From Bradyrhizobium algeriense (GTDB lineage: Bacteria; Pseudomonadota; Alphaproteobacteria; Rhizobiales; Xanthobacteraceae), in NCBI RefSeq assembly GCF_003062295.1, contig NZ_PYCN01000021.1:1-64000 (forward strand): a stretch of 64,000 nucleotides of DNA, written 5' to 3'. The notes beneath the pieces are model-generated. The model saw nothing but the letters and a program-made list of their open reading frames with translations, had not been told where the DNA came from and did not search any database. Below, piece by piece: positions 7,207-16,406 of this stretch. The translations under genes and the position numbers were made by a program. Positions within the stretch are counted from its first letter, which is position 1; each line of letters begins with the position of its first letter.

Positions 7207-8259
7207 ATGAAATTCCTTGACGAGGCAAAGGTCTATATCCGCTCCGGCGACGGCGGTAACGGCTGCGTGGCGTTCCGCCGCGAGAAGTTCATCGAGTTCG
7301 GCGGCCCCTCCGGCGGCAATGGCGGCCGTGGCGGCGACGTCATCGTCGAGGTCGCCGACGGGCTGAACACGCTGATCGACTATCGCTACCAGCAGCACTT
7401 CAAGGCGCCGAAGGGCACCAATGGCATGGGCAAGGACCGCCATGGCGCCAACGGTAAATCGATCGTGCTCAAGGTTCCGGTCGGCACCCAGATTTTCGAT
7501 GAGGATCGCGAAACGCTGATCCACGACTTCACCGAGCTCGGCGAAAAATTCGTGCTCGCCGAAGGCGGCAATGGCGGCTTCGGCAACGCGCATTTCAAAT
7601 CCTCCACCAACCGCACGCCGCGCAACGCCAATCCCGGCCAGGAAGGCGAGGAGCGCTGGATCTGGCTGCGGCTGAAACTGATTGCGGATGCCGGCCTCGT
7701 CGGCCTGCCCAATGCCGGCAAGTCGACCTTCCTCTCCGTCGTCAGCGCGGCCAAGCCGAAGATCGCCGACTATCCGTTCACGACGCTGCATCCGCAGCTC
7801 GGCGTCGTGAATGCGCAGGGCCGTGAATTCGTGCTCGCCGACATTCCCGGGCTGATCGAGGGAGCGCATGAAGGCGCAGGGCTCGGCGACCGCTTTCTCG
7901 GCCATGTCGAGCGCTGCCGCGTGCTGCTGCATCTGATCGATGCGACCTGCGAACATGCCGGCAAGGCCTACAAGACGGTGCGGACCGAGCTCGAGGCCTA
8001 TGAGGGACATCTCGCCGACAAGATCGAGATCGTGGCGCTGAACAAGATCGACGCGGTTGCGCCGGACGAATTGAAGAAGCAGAAGGACCGGCTGAAACGC
8101 GCCGCGAAAAAGACGCCGCTGTTGCTTTCGGGCGTGACCGGTGAAGGCGTGCCGGAAGCACTCAAGGCGCTGGTCGAGGTGATCGGCGAAGCGCCGGTGT
8201 CGCTGAAGGCCAAGGGCGGCCAGGCGGAGCCGTGGGCGCCGGCAACGCCGCAGGGCTGA
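7207..8259 (+). CDS. obgE: Obg/CgtA family GTPase
   Basis: A ribosome-assembly GTPase of 350 aa. The Obg fold is the Gly-rich N-terminus MKFLDEAKVYIRSGDGGNG through about residue 158. The G domain has G1 GLPNAGKST, G3 DIPGLIEGAHEGAGLG and G4 NKID. There is no C-terminal OCT domain, as in most proteobacterial Obg proteins. I chose the canonical MKFLDEAK start (7207) over an upstream in-frame ATG at 7150. Downstream of rplU-rpmA, as in most bacteria, although intervening genes are inserted here. Confidence 0.97.
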   Translation: MKFLDEAKVYIRSGDGGNGCVAFRREKFIEFGGPSGGNGGRGGDVIVEVADGLNTLIDYRYQQHFKAPKGTNGMGKDRHGANGKSIVLKVPVGTQIFDEDRETLIHDFTELGEKFVLAEGGNGGFGNAHFKSSTNRTPRNANPGQEGEERWIWLRLKLIADAGLVGLPNAGKSTFLSVVSAAKPKIADYPFTTLHPQLGVVNAQGREFVLADIPGLIEGAHEGAGLGDRFLGHVERCRVLLHLIDATCEHAGKAYKTVRTELEAYEGHLADKIEIVALNKIDAVAPDELKKQKDRLKRAAKKTPLLLSGVTGEGVPEALKALVEVIGEAPVSLKAKGGQAEPWAPATPQG

Positions 8260-8352
8260 CGCAAACTTCGCCTTCCCGCGGCTCGCGCCACTTCCAAACA
8301 AGCGAACTGGCGCGTATTGCTTCCCGACCATCCGCCTCATTCGACCGCACCC

Positions 8353-9495
8353 ATGAAACGCCCCGCGCTCAAAAACTTTCGCCGCATCGTCGTCAAGGTC
8401 GGCTCCTCGCTCCTGATCGACTCCCATGCGGGCGAGGTTCGCTCGGCGTGGCTGGCGGCGCTGGCGGCCGATATCGCCAAGCTGCACGGCGAAGGCCGCG
8501 ACGTCCTGGTGGTCTCGTCCGGTTCGATTGCGCTCGGCCGCAGCCGTTTGAAATTGCCGCGCGGCACGTTGAAGCTCGAGGAAAGCCAGGGCGCCGCCGC
8601 GGTGGGCCAGATCGCGCTGGCGCGGATCTGGTCGGAAGTGCTCGGGGCTCACGGCATCGGCGCCGGCCAGATTTTGGTGACGCTGCAGGACACCGAGGAG
8701 CGCCGCCGCTATCTCAACGCCCGCTCGACCATCGCCAAATTGCTGGAATGGCGCGCGGTGCCCGTGATCAACGAGAACGACACGGTGGCAACCAACGAAA
8801 TTCGCTATGGCGACAATGATCGCCTCGCCGCGCGCGTCGCCACCATGGCGAGCGCCGATCTCTTGATCCTGTTGTCCGATATCGATGGCCTCTATGACGC
8901 GCCGCCCGGCGCCAATCCCAACGCCAAACTGATTCCAATCGTCGAATCCGTCACCTCGGAGATCGAGGGCATGGCGGGCGCGGCCGAATCCGAACTGTCG
9001 CGCGGCGGCATGTTCACCAAGATCGAGGCGGCGAAGATCGCGACCACATCCGGCACGCATATGCTGATTGCGTCGGGCAAGATCGAGCATCCGCTGCAGG
9101 CCATTGCGGATGGCGGCCGCTGCACCTGGTTCCTGACACCAGCCAATCCCGTCACCGCGCGAAAGCGCTGGATCGCGGGCTCGCTGGAGCCGAAGGGCAC
9201 GCTGACCATCGATGCCGGCGCGGTTGCCGCATTGCGCGCAGGCAAAAGCCTGCTGCCGGCCGGCGTGATCCGGATCGAGGGCCAGTTCGCCCGCGGCGAT
9301 GCGGTCGTGGTGCGCGGCCCCGACACCCACGAAATAGGCCGCGGCCTCGTCGCCTACGACGCGGAGGATGCCGAAAAGATCAAAGGCCGCTCCTCACCGG
9401 ACGTGATGGCGATCCTCGGCATCTCAGGCCGCGCGGAAATGATCCATCGCGACGATCTGGTGGTGGGCCCGAGCGGGGCGATTCCGGCAAAGTAG
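8353..9495 (+). CDS. proB: glutamate 5-kinase
   Basis: First enzyme of proline synthesis: phosphorylates L-glutamate with ATP. 380 aa from ATG 8353 (MKRPALKNFRRIVVKVGSSLL); an ATG at 8317 adds 12 doubtful residues. The amino-acid-kinase domain has VVKVGSSLL, VSSGSIALG and VINENDTVATNEIRYGDND (about residues 138-156). The C-terminal third is a PUA domain starting near residue 275. The product passes to ProA, encoded 0.9 kb downstream with one GNAT gene in between. Confidence 0.96.
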   Translation: MKRPALKNFRRIVVKVGSSLLIDSHAGEVRSAWLAALAADIAKLHGEGRDVLVVSSGSIALGRSRLKLPRGTLKLEESQGAAAVGQIALARIWSEVLGAHGIGAGQILVTLQDTEERRRYLNARSTIAKLLEWRAVPVINENDTVATNEIRYGDNDRLAARVATMASADLLILLSDIDGLYDAPPGANPNAKLIPIVESVTSEIEGMAGAAESELSRGGMFTKIEAAKIATTSGTHMLIASGKIEHPLQAIADGGRCTWFLTPANPVTARKRWIAGSLEPKGTLTIDAGAVAALRAGKSLLPAGVIRIEGQFARGDAVVVRGPDTHEIGRGLVAYDAEDAEKIKGRSSPDVMAILGISGRAEMIHRDDLVVGPSGAIPAK

Positions 9496-9660
9496 GCCAT
9501 TGGCCGAGTTGCCGAGTGCCGGCATCGTTACGTCAGTAACCCTGATTGTTTCGCTGGAAATCAAATCGTAGTTCGCGTCGGAGCGCAAAGAATTCGAAAT
9601 GGCGTGGCGGAGCAATCAAACAACCACCATCTCCGTAAAACTGCCACCGCGAGGCGCCTC

Positions 9661-10251
9661 ATGAGCCCTTCGAAGTCACTTGCCATTCCGACCGTAGCCG
9701 CCGTCGCGCCGGCCGATATCGAACGCGCAGTCGCCGTCCTTACGCTCGCCTTCAGTGCGGATCCGGTAACCCGCTGGACCTATCCCGAGCCGGCGCAGTA
9801 TCTGGCTCGCTTCCCGGTACTGGTGCGCGCGTTTGGCGGCGGCGCTTTCACCGAAGGAACTGCGCGTCACGTCGAGAACTTCGCGGGAGCAGCGCTTTGG
9901 CTCCCGCCGGGTAGAGAGCTCGATGACGCGGCGATCGGGGCAAGTTTGCCGCCGGAACGGGAAAGCGAGTTTGCCGCCGTGTTCGAAGCGATGGCTGCCT
10001 ACCATCCGCAGGAGCCGCACTGGTACCTGCCGCTGATCGGCGTCGATCCGGCCCGCCATCGCAACGGTTACGGCGCAGCTCTCCTGGAAGACACCCTTCG
10101 CCGGTGCGATCAGGATCATGTCGCGGCTTACCTTGAATCCACTAATCCAGCCAATATCACGCTGTATCAACGGCATGGCTTCGAGCTCCGGGGCACCATC
10201 CAGGTAGGGTCATCGCCACCGCTGTTTCCGATGTTTCGCCCGGCACGCTGA
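9661..10251 (+). CDS. GNAT N-acetyltransferase inserted between proB and proA
   Basis: 196 aa from ATG 9661. The C-terminal half carries the GNAT fold: WYLPLIGVDPARHRNGYGAALLED holds the acetyl-CoA loop (R-x-x-G-x-G/A), and LESTNPANITLYQRHGFEL is the terminal signature. The N-terminal half with FAGAALWLPPG is typical of the large GNAT subgroup found in Actinobacteria and Bradyrhizobium. An ATG at 9604 is possible, but the segment it adds has no conserved character. Substrate unknown. It breaks the usual proB-proA adjacency. Confidence 0.8.
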   Translation: MSPSKSLAIPTVAAVAPADIERAVAVLTLAFSADPVTRWTYPEPAQYLARFPVLVRAFGGGAFTEGTARHVENFAGAALWLPPGRELDDAAIGASLPPERESEFAAVFEAMAAYHPQEPHWYLPLIGVDPARHRNGYGAALLEDTLRRCDQDHVAAYLESTNPANITLYQRHGFELRGTIQVGSSPPLFPMFRPAR

Positions 10252-10368
10252 CGGACCAAGCCTGCCTCCCGCGGGTCCATCGACCGCCAGCCATGCCCCT
10301 TCGGCACCTCGCCAAACCTTCAATTTCCGTGCTAGGACATGGCCTTAACTCAAGACCCGAGACCTCTG

Positions 10369-11661
10369 ATGACCGCGCCGCTCAAGGCAATCGACGGCAC
10401 CGCCGATCTGCCCGCTTTGATGACCGATCTCGCTGCCCGCGCCCGCGCCGCCGCGCGGGTGCTGGCGCTTACCTCGCCCGAGCAGAAGAACCGCGCGCTT
10501 GACGCCATCGCACGCGCCATTCGCAGCCATGCGCAGGCCATTCTCGCGGCCAATGCCGAGGATGTCGCCGAGGTTCGCGCCGGCGGTGCGACATCAGCCT
10601 TCATCGATCGCCTGTCGCTGACGCCGGCGCGCATCGAGGCGATGGCCGACGGCGTCGCCACCGTGCGTCAGATCGCCGATCCCGTCGGCACCGTCACCGA
10701 GAGCTGGCAGCGCCCGAACGGCATGACCATCGAGCGCGTGCGCGTGCCGCTCGGCGTGATCGGCGTGATCTTCGAAAGCCGTCCCAACGTCGCGGCCGAT
10801 GCGGGCGTGCTGTGCCTGAAGTCGGGCAACGCGGTGATCCTGCGCGGCGGCTCCGACAGTTTCCGCTCCTGCCGTGCGATTCACGATTGCCTGGTACAGG
10901 GGCTTCGCGAGGCGGGTCTCCCCGAAGCGGCGATCACGCTGGTGCCGACGCGCGATCGCGCCGCCGTGGGCCTGTTGCTGAGCGGCTTGAACGGCGGCAT
11001 CGACGTCATCGTACCGCGCGGGGGAAAAAGCCTCGTCGCGCGTGTCGAGGCGGAAGCCCGCGTGCCGGTGTTCGCGCATCTCGAAGGCGTCAATCACGTC
11101 TATGTCGATCGCTCCGCCAATCTGGATATGGCGAAGTCGATCGTGCTGAATGCCAAAATGCGCCGGACCGGCGTCTGCGGTGCGGCCGAGACCCTGCTGG
11201 TCGATCGCGCGGCTGGTGAAACCACGCTGAAGCCGCTGGTCGAGATGCTGATCGAATCCGGCTGCGAGGTGCGCGGCGACGCGGCCGTGCAGAAGATCGA
11301 TACGCGCGTGAAGCCCGCGTCCGACGAAGACTGGGACACCGAGTATCTCGACGCCATCATCGCCGCGCGCGTCGTCGACGGCGTCGATGCTGCGATCACG
11401 CATATCCAGAACCACGGCTCGCGCCACACCGACGCGATCGTGGCCGAGGATACAAAGGCCGCCGAGAAATTCCTCAGCGAGGTCGATTCCGCGATCGTGC
11501 TGCACAACGCCTCGACGCAGTTCGCCGATGGCGGCGAGTTCGGCTTCGGCGCCGAGATCGGTATTGCCACCGGCAAATTCCACGCCCGCGGCCCTGTTGG
11601 CGCCGAGCAACTGACGAGCTTCAAATATCGTGTTCACGGCACCGGGCAGACGCGGCCGTGA
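10369..11661 (+). CDS. proA: gamma-glutamyl phosphate reductase
   Basis: 430 aa. Reduces glutamyl 5-phosphate to glutamate semialdehyde with NADPH. The aldehyde-dehydrogenase-like domain contains VPLGVIGVIFESRPNV, the CLKSGNAVILRGGSDS nucleotide segment, the catalytic-Cys region MRRTGVCGAAETLL and the C-terminal signature GIATGKFHARGPVG. The start at 10369 (MTAPLKAID) is preferred over 10339. nadD begins about 30 bp beyond its stop or overlaps it, depending on the start used. Confidence 0.96.
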   Translation: MTAPLKAIDGTADLPALMTDLAARARAAARVLALTSPEQKNRALDAIARAIRSHAQAILAANAEDVAEVRAGGATSAFIDRLSLTPARIEAMADGVATVRQIADPVGTVTESWQRPNGMTIERVRVPLGVIGVIFESRPNVAADAGVLCLKSGNAVILRGGSDSFRSCRAIHDCLVQGLREAGLPEAAITLVPTRDRAAVGLLLSGLNGGIDVIVPRGGKSLVARVEAEARVPVFAHLEGVNHVYVDRSANLDMAKSIVLNAKMRRTGVCGAAETLLVDRAAGETTLKPLVEMLIESGCEVRGDAAVQKIDTRVKPASDEDWDTEYLDAIIAARVVDGVDAAITHIQNHGSRHTDAIVAEDTKAAEKFLSEVDSAIVLHNASTQFADGGEFGFGAEIGIATGKFHARGPVGAEQLTSFKYRVHGTGQTRP

Positions 11662-11692
11662 ACGCCAGCCAGTGCACGCGGTGACCCGGCTG

Positions 11693-12322
11693 ATGCAATT
11701 GCAATCCGCCGCGCAAGCCATCCCCTTCCATACCAACGGCATGCGCGTAGGCCTGCTCGGCGGTTCGTTCAATCCGCCGCACGCGGCGCATCGCGCCATC
11801 AGCCTGTTTGCGATCAAGCGCCTGAAGCTCGATCGCGTCTGGTGGCTGCTGACGCCGGGCAATCCGCTCAAGGACAACGGCCGGCTGCATGGCCTTTCCG
11901 AGCGCGCCAACGCCGCGCTTGATGTCGCCGACGATCCGCGCATCGACGTCAGCTGTCTCGAAGCTGTCATCGGCACCAGATACACTGTCGACACGATCAT
12001 CCATTTGCGCCGCCGCGTTTCCGGTGTGCACTTCGTCTGGATCATGGGCGCTGACAATCTCGCGCAATTTCATCGTTGGCAAAACTGGCGGCGCATCGCC
12101 GCAGAGGTGCCGATTGCGGTGATCGACCGTCCGCCACAGAGTTTTCGGGCGCTTGCCGCACCAGCCGCGCAGGCTTTGGCGCGCTATCGGCTGCCTGAGA
12201 ATCAGGCGGCCCGGCTAGCAGATCAGCATGCTCCCGCCTGGGCTTTCCTGACCGGCCTGAAACTGGACATGTCGTCCACCGGCTTGCGGAACCCGGACGG
12301 GAGCTGGAAGGCAAAGAAGTGA
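11693..12322 (+). CDS. nadD: nicotinate-nucleotide adenylyltransferase
   Basis: Adenylates nicotinate mononucleotide in NAD synthesis. The nucleotidyltransferase motif GLLGGSFNPPHAAHR is near the N-terminus, with the middle motif FVWIMGADNLAQFHRW and the C-terminal STGLRNPDGSW (a variant of the SSTxIR motif). 209 aa from ATG 11693. Alternative starts are ATG 11741 (directly before RVGLLGG), GTG 11681 or ATG 11630, so the N-terminus is uncertain. Confidence 0.93.
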   Translation: MQLQSAAQAIPFHTNGMRVGLLGGSFNPPHAAHRAISLFAIKRLKLDRVWWLLTPGNPLKDNGRLHGLSERANAALDVADDPRIDVSCLEAVIGTRYTVDTIIHLRRRVSGVHFVWIMGADNLAQFHRWQNWRRIAAEVPIAVIDRPPQSFRALAAPAAQALARYRLPENQAARLADQHAPAWAFLTGLKLDMSSTGLRNPDGSWKAKK

Positions 12323-12458
12323 CAATCTGGCTCGAACCGGCAAGCGGGGCTCACTGGAATATTGAAACCATTAACCCCACATGCCTAATATAGTCGGCGG
12401 ACGCCGGGATTCGGCGTTCGCGATACAGTGAAAGGAATGGTCCCTGGCCACATCTGTA

Positions 12459-12905
12459 TTGTCCAAGTCTGTTTTACCCAAGGCGACTGGTAACAAGACT
12501 GCTGGCAAGTCTGCCAAGACCCCGCGTAAAACATCGACAGAAGCTGCGGCCTTGAAGGCGCAACCCGACGCCGACAAGACGCTGAATATGATCCTCTCCC
12601 GCCTCGACGATATGAAGGCGGAAGAAACGATCACCATCGACCTTCGCGGCAAATCCGCCTTTTCCGACTACATGATCGTCACCACTGGCCGGGCCAACCG
12701 GCACGTCGGCGCGATCGCGGAAAACGTCACGAAAGCCCTGAAGGAAAACGGCATCAGGAACATCCATGTCGAGGGCTTGCCCAATTGCGACTGGGTGCTG
12801 ATCGATTCCGGCGATGTGGTCGTGCACGTATTCAGACCCGAGGTGCGCGAATTCTACAATCTCGAAAGATTGTGGACGCAAAACCCGGCAGCGGCGGCGA
12901 TCTGA
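12459..12905 (+). CDS. rsfS: ribosomal silencing factor RsfS
   Basis: DUF143/RsfS domain that binds L14 and blocks subunit joining. KAEETITIDLRGKSAFSDYMIV, GRANRHVGAIAENV and the end signature DWVLIDSGDVVVHVF are diagnostic. There is a 40-aa Lys/Thr/Ala-rich N-terminal extension. No in-frame ATG exists: the listed TTG start lies about 22 nt from AAAGGA (12431-12436), whereas an in-frame CTG at 12444 lies 7 nt from that site and may be the true start (see findings). In the usual nadD-rsfS-rlmH order. Confidence 0.92.
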   Translation: MSKSVLPKATGNKTAGKSAKTPRKTSTEAAALKAQPDADKTLNMILSRLDDMKAEETITIDLRGKSAFSDYMIVTTGRANRHVGAIAENVTKALKENGIRNIHVEGLPNCDWVLIDSGDVVVHVFRPEVREFYNLERLWTQNPAAAAI

Positions 12906-12975
12906 ACGCTCGGCCGATGCGAATCGGCTGAAGCGCATGTAGTCTGCCTGGCGCGCGCGAAAAGCGCGCGTGCCG

Positions 12976-13009
12976 GAAACTGCACGCCAGAAGAAACTGC
13001 ACGCCAGAA
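12976..13009 (+). repeat. 17-bp exact tandem duplication before rlmH
   Basis: GAAACTGCACGCCAGAA occurs twice in a row (12976-12992 and 12993-13009), ending ten bases before the rlmH ATG. The duplication sits in the position where a ribosome-binding site would be expected, and none is obvious. Confidence 0.8.
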
Positions 13010-13018
13010 ACAGTATTC

Positions 13019-13501
13019 ATGCGCCTTGTCGTGGTTTCAATCGGCCGGCTGAAGCAGGGCCCGGAGCAGGAACTGGCCGAAGGCTATCGCGAGCGCTTCG
13101 AGGACATCGGCCGCAAGCTCGGCTTTCGCGGCCTTGCGATCCATGAAATTCCGGAAAGCCGCGCGCGCGACGCCGCGACCCGGATATTGGAGGAAGCCAC
13201 GGCGATTGCGGCGGCGATACCGGAGAAATCCGTGCTGGTGGCACTGGACGAGCACGGCAAGAGCATCGATAGCGCGACCTTCGCCCGGCAGCTCGGCGAT
13301 TGGCGGGATCAGGGGATCGCCAACACAATTTTCGCGATCGGAGGCGCGGACGGACTTTCGCCCGATTTGCAGCGCAAGGCTAAATTACGCATTGCGTTCG
13401 GCTCGGCGACCTGGCCGCATCAAATGGTCCGCGTCATGCTTCTTGAACAGATTTACCGGGCCGCGACCATCTTGGCCGGCCACCCATACCATCGTGCGTA
13501 A
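13019..13501 (+). CDS. rlmH: 23S rRNA pseudouridine-1915 N3-methyltransferase
   Basis: 160-aa SPOUT methyltransferase. Signatures are MRLVVVSIGRLK at the start, VLVALDEHGKSIDSATFA, FAIGGADGLSP (SAM-binding knot) and the C-terminal MVRVMLLEQIYRAATILAGHPYH. It acts on helix 69 of assembled ribosomes. Last gene of the obgE-proBA-nadD-rsfS-rlmH group. Confidence 0.96.
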   Translation: MRLVVVSIGRLKQGPEQELAEGYRERFEDIGRKLGFRGLAIHEIPESRARDAATRILEEATAIAAAIPEKSVLVALDEHGKSIDSATFARQLGDWRDQGIANTIFAIGGADGLSPDLQRKAKLRIAFGSATWPHQMVRVMLLEQIYRAATILAGHPYHRA

Positions 13502-13541
13502 GGCACGGTGACGTGAATACAGATAACGCCGAATAGACCGG

Positions 13542-14921
13542 ATGCATTCAACGCAGGGCTTTCATTCATTCGATACCGTCGGCCGCGGCAAGCCGCTGAT
13601 TTCGGCTGTCTCGCTTTCCCTGCTGTTGCTTTCCGCAAGCTTCGCCGCGGCATCGCTTTCGCCGGCGGTAGCGCAGTCCGCAGCCCCCGCGCAGCAGGCG
13701 ACAGCCGTTTCCCCCGATGCCCTCAAGCAGCGCGAGGAGGAACTGGAGGCCACGCGCGAGCAGCAGCGCAAGGCGGCCGAACTTCAGCAAAAACTAAAAG
13801 CCGATATCGCGGCGATCGGTCAGGACCGCTCCAAGCTCAACCAGCAACTGATCGACATCGCCACCCAGGTGCGCGGCGTCGAGATCCGCATCGGCCAGAC
13901 CGAGGCCGATCTGCGCCCGCTCGACAGCCGCGAGCAGCAGGTCAGGGCTTCGCTCGATTCACGCCGCACCGAAATCGTCGAGGTGCTGGCGGCGCTGCAA
14001 CGCGCTGGCCGGCGCACGCCGCCGGCGCTGCTGGTCCGGCCCGAAGACGCGCTGCAATCGCTGCGCACTGCCATGCTGCTCGGATCGGTCGTCCCCGAAC
14101 TGCGCGGACGCGCGGAGAAACTTGCCACCGATCTCGGCGAGCTGGTGAATTTGCGCAGGGACATCGCCACCAAGCGCGACGTGCTGGCGCGGGACCGCGA
14201 CAGGCTGAAGGACGATTCGGTCAGGCTGGCTGCGCTGGTGGAAGAGCGGCAGCGCAAGCAGAGCGCGATCGAAAAGGACGTCGAGGCCGAAGGTGCGCGC
14301 GCCATCAACCTGTCCAGGCAGGTCGAGAGCCTGCAGGGTCTGATCACGAAAATGGAGCAGGATTTGAAGAGTGCGGCCAAGGCGGCCGCAACCGCCAGCC
14401 TGCGGGGCGCTCCGCCGGCGCCCAGCGGTAAACCCAACCTGGGGGCGCTGAAGGACCCTGCCCGATTAAGCCCGGCGATCGCTTTTGCCTCCGCCAAGGG
14501 CCTGTTCGCTTTTCCGGTCATTGGCCGCAAGATTCGCGAATTTGGCGGTTCCGACGGTGCTGGTGGCGTAGAAAAAGGCATTTCCTTGGCAACCAAGGCC
14601 GGGGCACAGGTCACAACACCGTGTGACGGCTGGGTTGTTTACGCCGGGCCCTTCCGGAGCTACGGACAACTCTTGATCCTTAATGCCGGGGGCGGGTATC
14701 ATGTCCTGATCGCCGGGATGGAGCGCATTTCGGTAAACATCGGCCAGTTTGTACTTACGGGAGAGCCGGTCGCGACCATGGGATCGACGTCCCAGGTTGC
14801 ATCCATTCTCGCGACGACCGCGAGCCAGCCGGTGTTGTATGTCGAGTTCCGTAAGGACGGCACTCCAATCGATTCAGGCCCATGGTGGGCCGCTAACGAA
14901 GGCGAAAAGGTTCGCGGATGA
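13542..14921 (+). CDS. EnvC-like murein hydrolase activator (degenerate LytM/M23)
   Basis: 459 aa. A signal sequence (hydrophobic stretch LISAVSLSLLLLSASFAA, residues 19-36, AVAQ cleavage region) is followed by a long coiled coil (about 55-300) and a C-terminal LytM domain (about 325-459). In active M23 peptidases the domain carries H-x3-D and H-x-H zinc ligands. Here the first site reads GVEKGISLATKAG with no His and the last site is YHVLIAGM, so it is probably catalytically dead, like EnvC, which activates amidases at the septum. The stop overlaps the ctpA start (ATGA), so the two are translationally coupled. Confidence 0.88.
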   Translation: MHSTQGFHSFDTVGRGKPLISAVSLSLLLLSASFAAASLSPAVAQSAAPAQQATAVSPDALKQREEELEATREQQRKAAELQQKLKADIAAIGQDRSKLNQQLIDIATQVRGVEIRIGQTEADLRPLDSREQQVRASLDSRRTEIVEVLAALQRAGRRTPPALLVRPEDALQSLRTAMLLGSVVPELRGRAEKLATDLGELVNLRRDIATKRDVLARDRDRLKDDSVRLAALVEERQRKQSAIEKDVEAEGARAINLSRQVESLQGLITKMEQDLKSAAKAAATASLRGAPPAPSGKPNLGALKDPARLSPAIAFASAKGLFAFPVIGRKIREFGGSDGAGGVEKGISLATKAGAQVTTPCDGWVVYAGPFRSYGQLLILNAGGGYHVLIAGMERISVNIGQFVLTGEPVATMGSTSQVASILATTASQPVLYVEFRKDGTPIDSGPWWAANEGEKVRG

Positions 14922-16282
14922 TGCGCAAGACTTCTGTAATTCTTCTTAGCGCCGCCACCGGTGCGGCTTTGACGCTCTTCGTCACGCAGCCTCGCTCTGT
15001 GCTGATGATGGGTTCGAGTGCACGTGCTGCAACTTCGGACACCTACCGCCAACTCAATCTGTTCGGCGACGTGTTCGAGCGCGTGCGCAGCGACTATGTC
15101 GAGAAGCCCGACGACAGCAAGCTCGTCGAATCGGCGATCTCGGGCATGCTGGCCGGCCTCGATCCGCACTCCAGCTACATGGATGCGAAGAGCTTCCGCG
15201 ACATGCAGGTGCAGACCCGCGGTGAATTCGGCGGGCTCGGCATCGAGGTCACGATGGAGGACGGCCTGATCAAGGTGGTCTCGCCGATCGACGACACCCC
15301 GGCGTCGAAGGCCGGCATCATGGCCAACGACATCATCACCAATCTCGACGACGAAGCCGTGCAGGGTCTCACCCTCAATCAGGCGGTCGAGAAGATGCGC
15401 GGACCGGTCAACACCAAGATCCGCCTCAAGATCATCCGCAAGGGCCAGGAAAATCCGATCGAAGTCACCCTGGTGCGCGACAACATCCGCGTCCGCTCGG
15501 TGCGCGCCCGCGTCGAACAGGACGACATCGCCTATATCCGCGTCACCACCTTCAACGAGCAGACCACCGAAGGCCTGAAGCGCGAGATCGGCAACCTCTC
15601 GAACCAGATCGGCGACAAGCTGAAGGGCTACATCATCGACCTCCGAAACAATCCGGGTGGCTTGCTGGAGGAAGCGGTCACCGTTTCCGACAGCTTCCTG
15701 GAGCGCGGCGAGATCGTCTCGACCCGCGGCCGCAATGCCGAGGAAACCCAGCGCCGCGCCGCCCATACGGGCGACATCACCAAGGGCAAGCCGGTCATCG
15801 TGCTGGTCAACGGCGGCTCGGCCTCGGCGTCGGAAATCGTCGCCGGCGCGTTGCAGGACCACAAGCGGGCCACGCTGGTCGGCACCCGTTCGTTCGGCAA
15901 GGGCTCGGTACAGACCATCATCCCGCTCGGCAGCGGCAACGGCGCGTTGCGCCTCACCACCGCGCGCTACTACACGCCGTCAGGCAAGTCGATCCAGGCC
16001 AAGGGCATCGTGCCCGACATCGAGGTGCTGCAGGATGTGCCGGACGAGCTGAAGGCACGCACCGACACCAAAGGCGAAGCCTCGCTGCGCGGCCACCTGA
16101 AGACAAACGACGGCGACGAGAAGACGGGCTCGCAATCCTATGTCCCGCCGGACGCCAAGGACGACAAGGCGCTGAAGACGGCCGCCGACCTGCTGCATGG
16201 CATCAAGTCAACCGCGACCGCAGCACCCGCAACCGGTGACAAGGCGGCGGTCGATAAGCCGGCCACCAAGGCCGCGAACTGA
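14918..16282 (+). CDS. ctpA: S41-family C-terminal processing peptidase
   Basis: 454 aa, exported (N-terminal hydrophobic segment about residues 5-20). The PDZ domain spans about 95-180 (GEFGGLGIEVTMEDG, PASKAGIMANDIITNLD). The protease core has GGSASASEIVAGALQDHKRA and TRSFGKGSVQT, giving a predicted Ser303/Lys328 dyad. It cleaves C-termini of periplasmic proteins; with EnvC-like neighbours it may tune peptidoglycan hydrolases. The last 50 residues are Ala/Lys/Thr rich. Followed by a strong terminator. Confidence 0.95.
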   Translation: MMRKTSVILLSAATGAALTLFVTQPRSVLMMGSSARAATSDTYRQLNLFGDVFERVRSDYVEKPDDSKLVESAISGMLAGLDPHSSYMDAKSFRDMQVQTRGEFGGLGIEVTMEDGLIKVVSPIDDTPASKAGIMANDIITNLDDEAVQGLTLNQAVEKMRGPVNTKIRLKIIRKGQENPIEVTLVRDNIRVRSVRARVEQDDIAYIRVTTFNEQTTEGLKREIGNLSNQIGDKLKGYIIDLRNNPGGLLEEAVTVSDSFLERGEIVSTRGRNAEETQRRAAHTGDITKGKPVIVLVNGGSASASEIVAGALQDHKRATLVGTRSFGKGSVQTIIPLGSGNGALRLTTARYYTPSGKSIQAKGIVPDIEVLQDVPDELKARTDTKGEASLRGHLKTNDGDEKTGSQSYVPPDAKDDKALKTAADLLHGIKSTATAAPATGDKAAVDKPATKAAN

Positions 16283-16305
16283 TCGGCTCCACCGGCCAGC
16301 ATTCG

Positions 16306-16336
16306 AAAAAAGGGCGGCCTTTGGGTCGCCCTTTTT
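16306..16336 (+). terminator. Rho-independent terminator after ctpA
   Basis: The stem AAAAAGGGCG / CGCCCTTTTT encloses a short loop, followed by GC. The symmetric A and T runs could make it work in both directions. Confidence 0.85.
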
Positions 16337-16406
16337 GCTGGGCGGCGGAATAGCCGTGGCCCTGCTCCGCCGTGGTATCGTCGGCCCCGGTGATTCGGGG
16401 AAGTCC

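Noticed and set aside
7195..9330. 711-codon minus-strand ORF opposite obgE and proB
   Set aside because: Antisense shadow of two clear housekeeping genes in GC-rich DNA; composition (Arg/Ala/Gly/His rich) is typical of such shadows and no motif is present.
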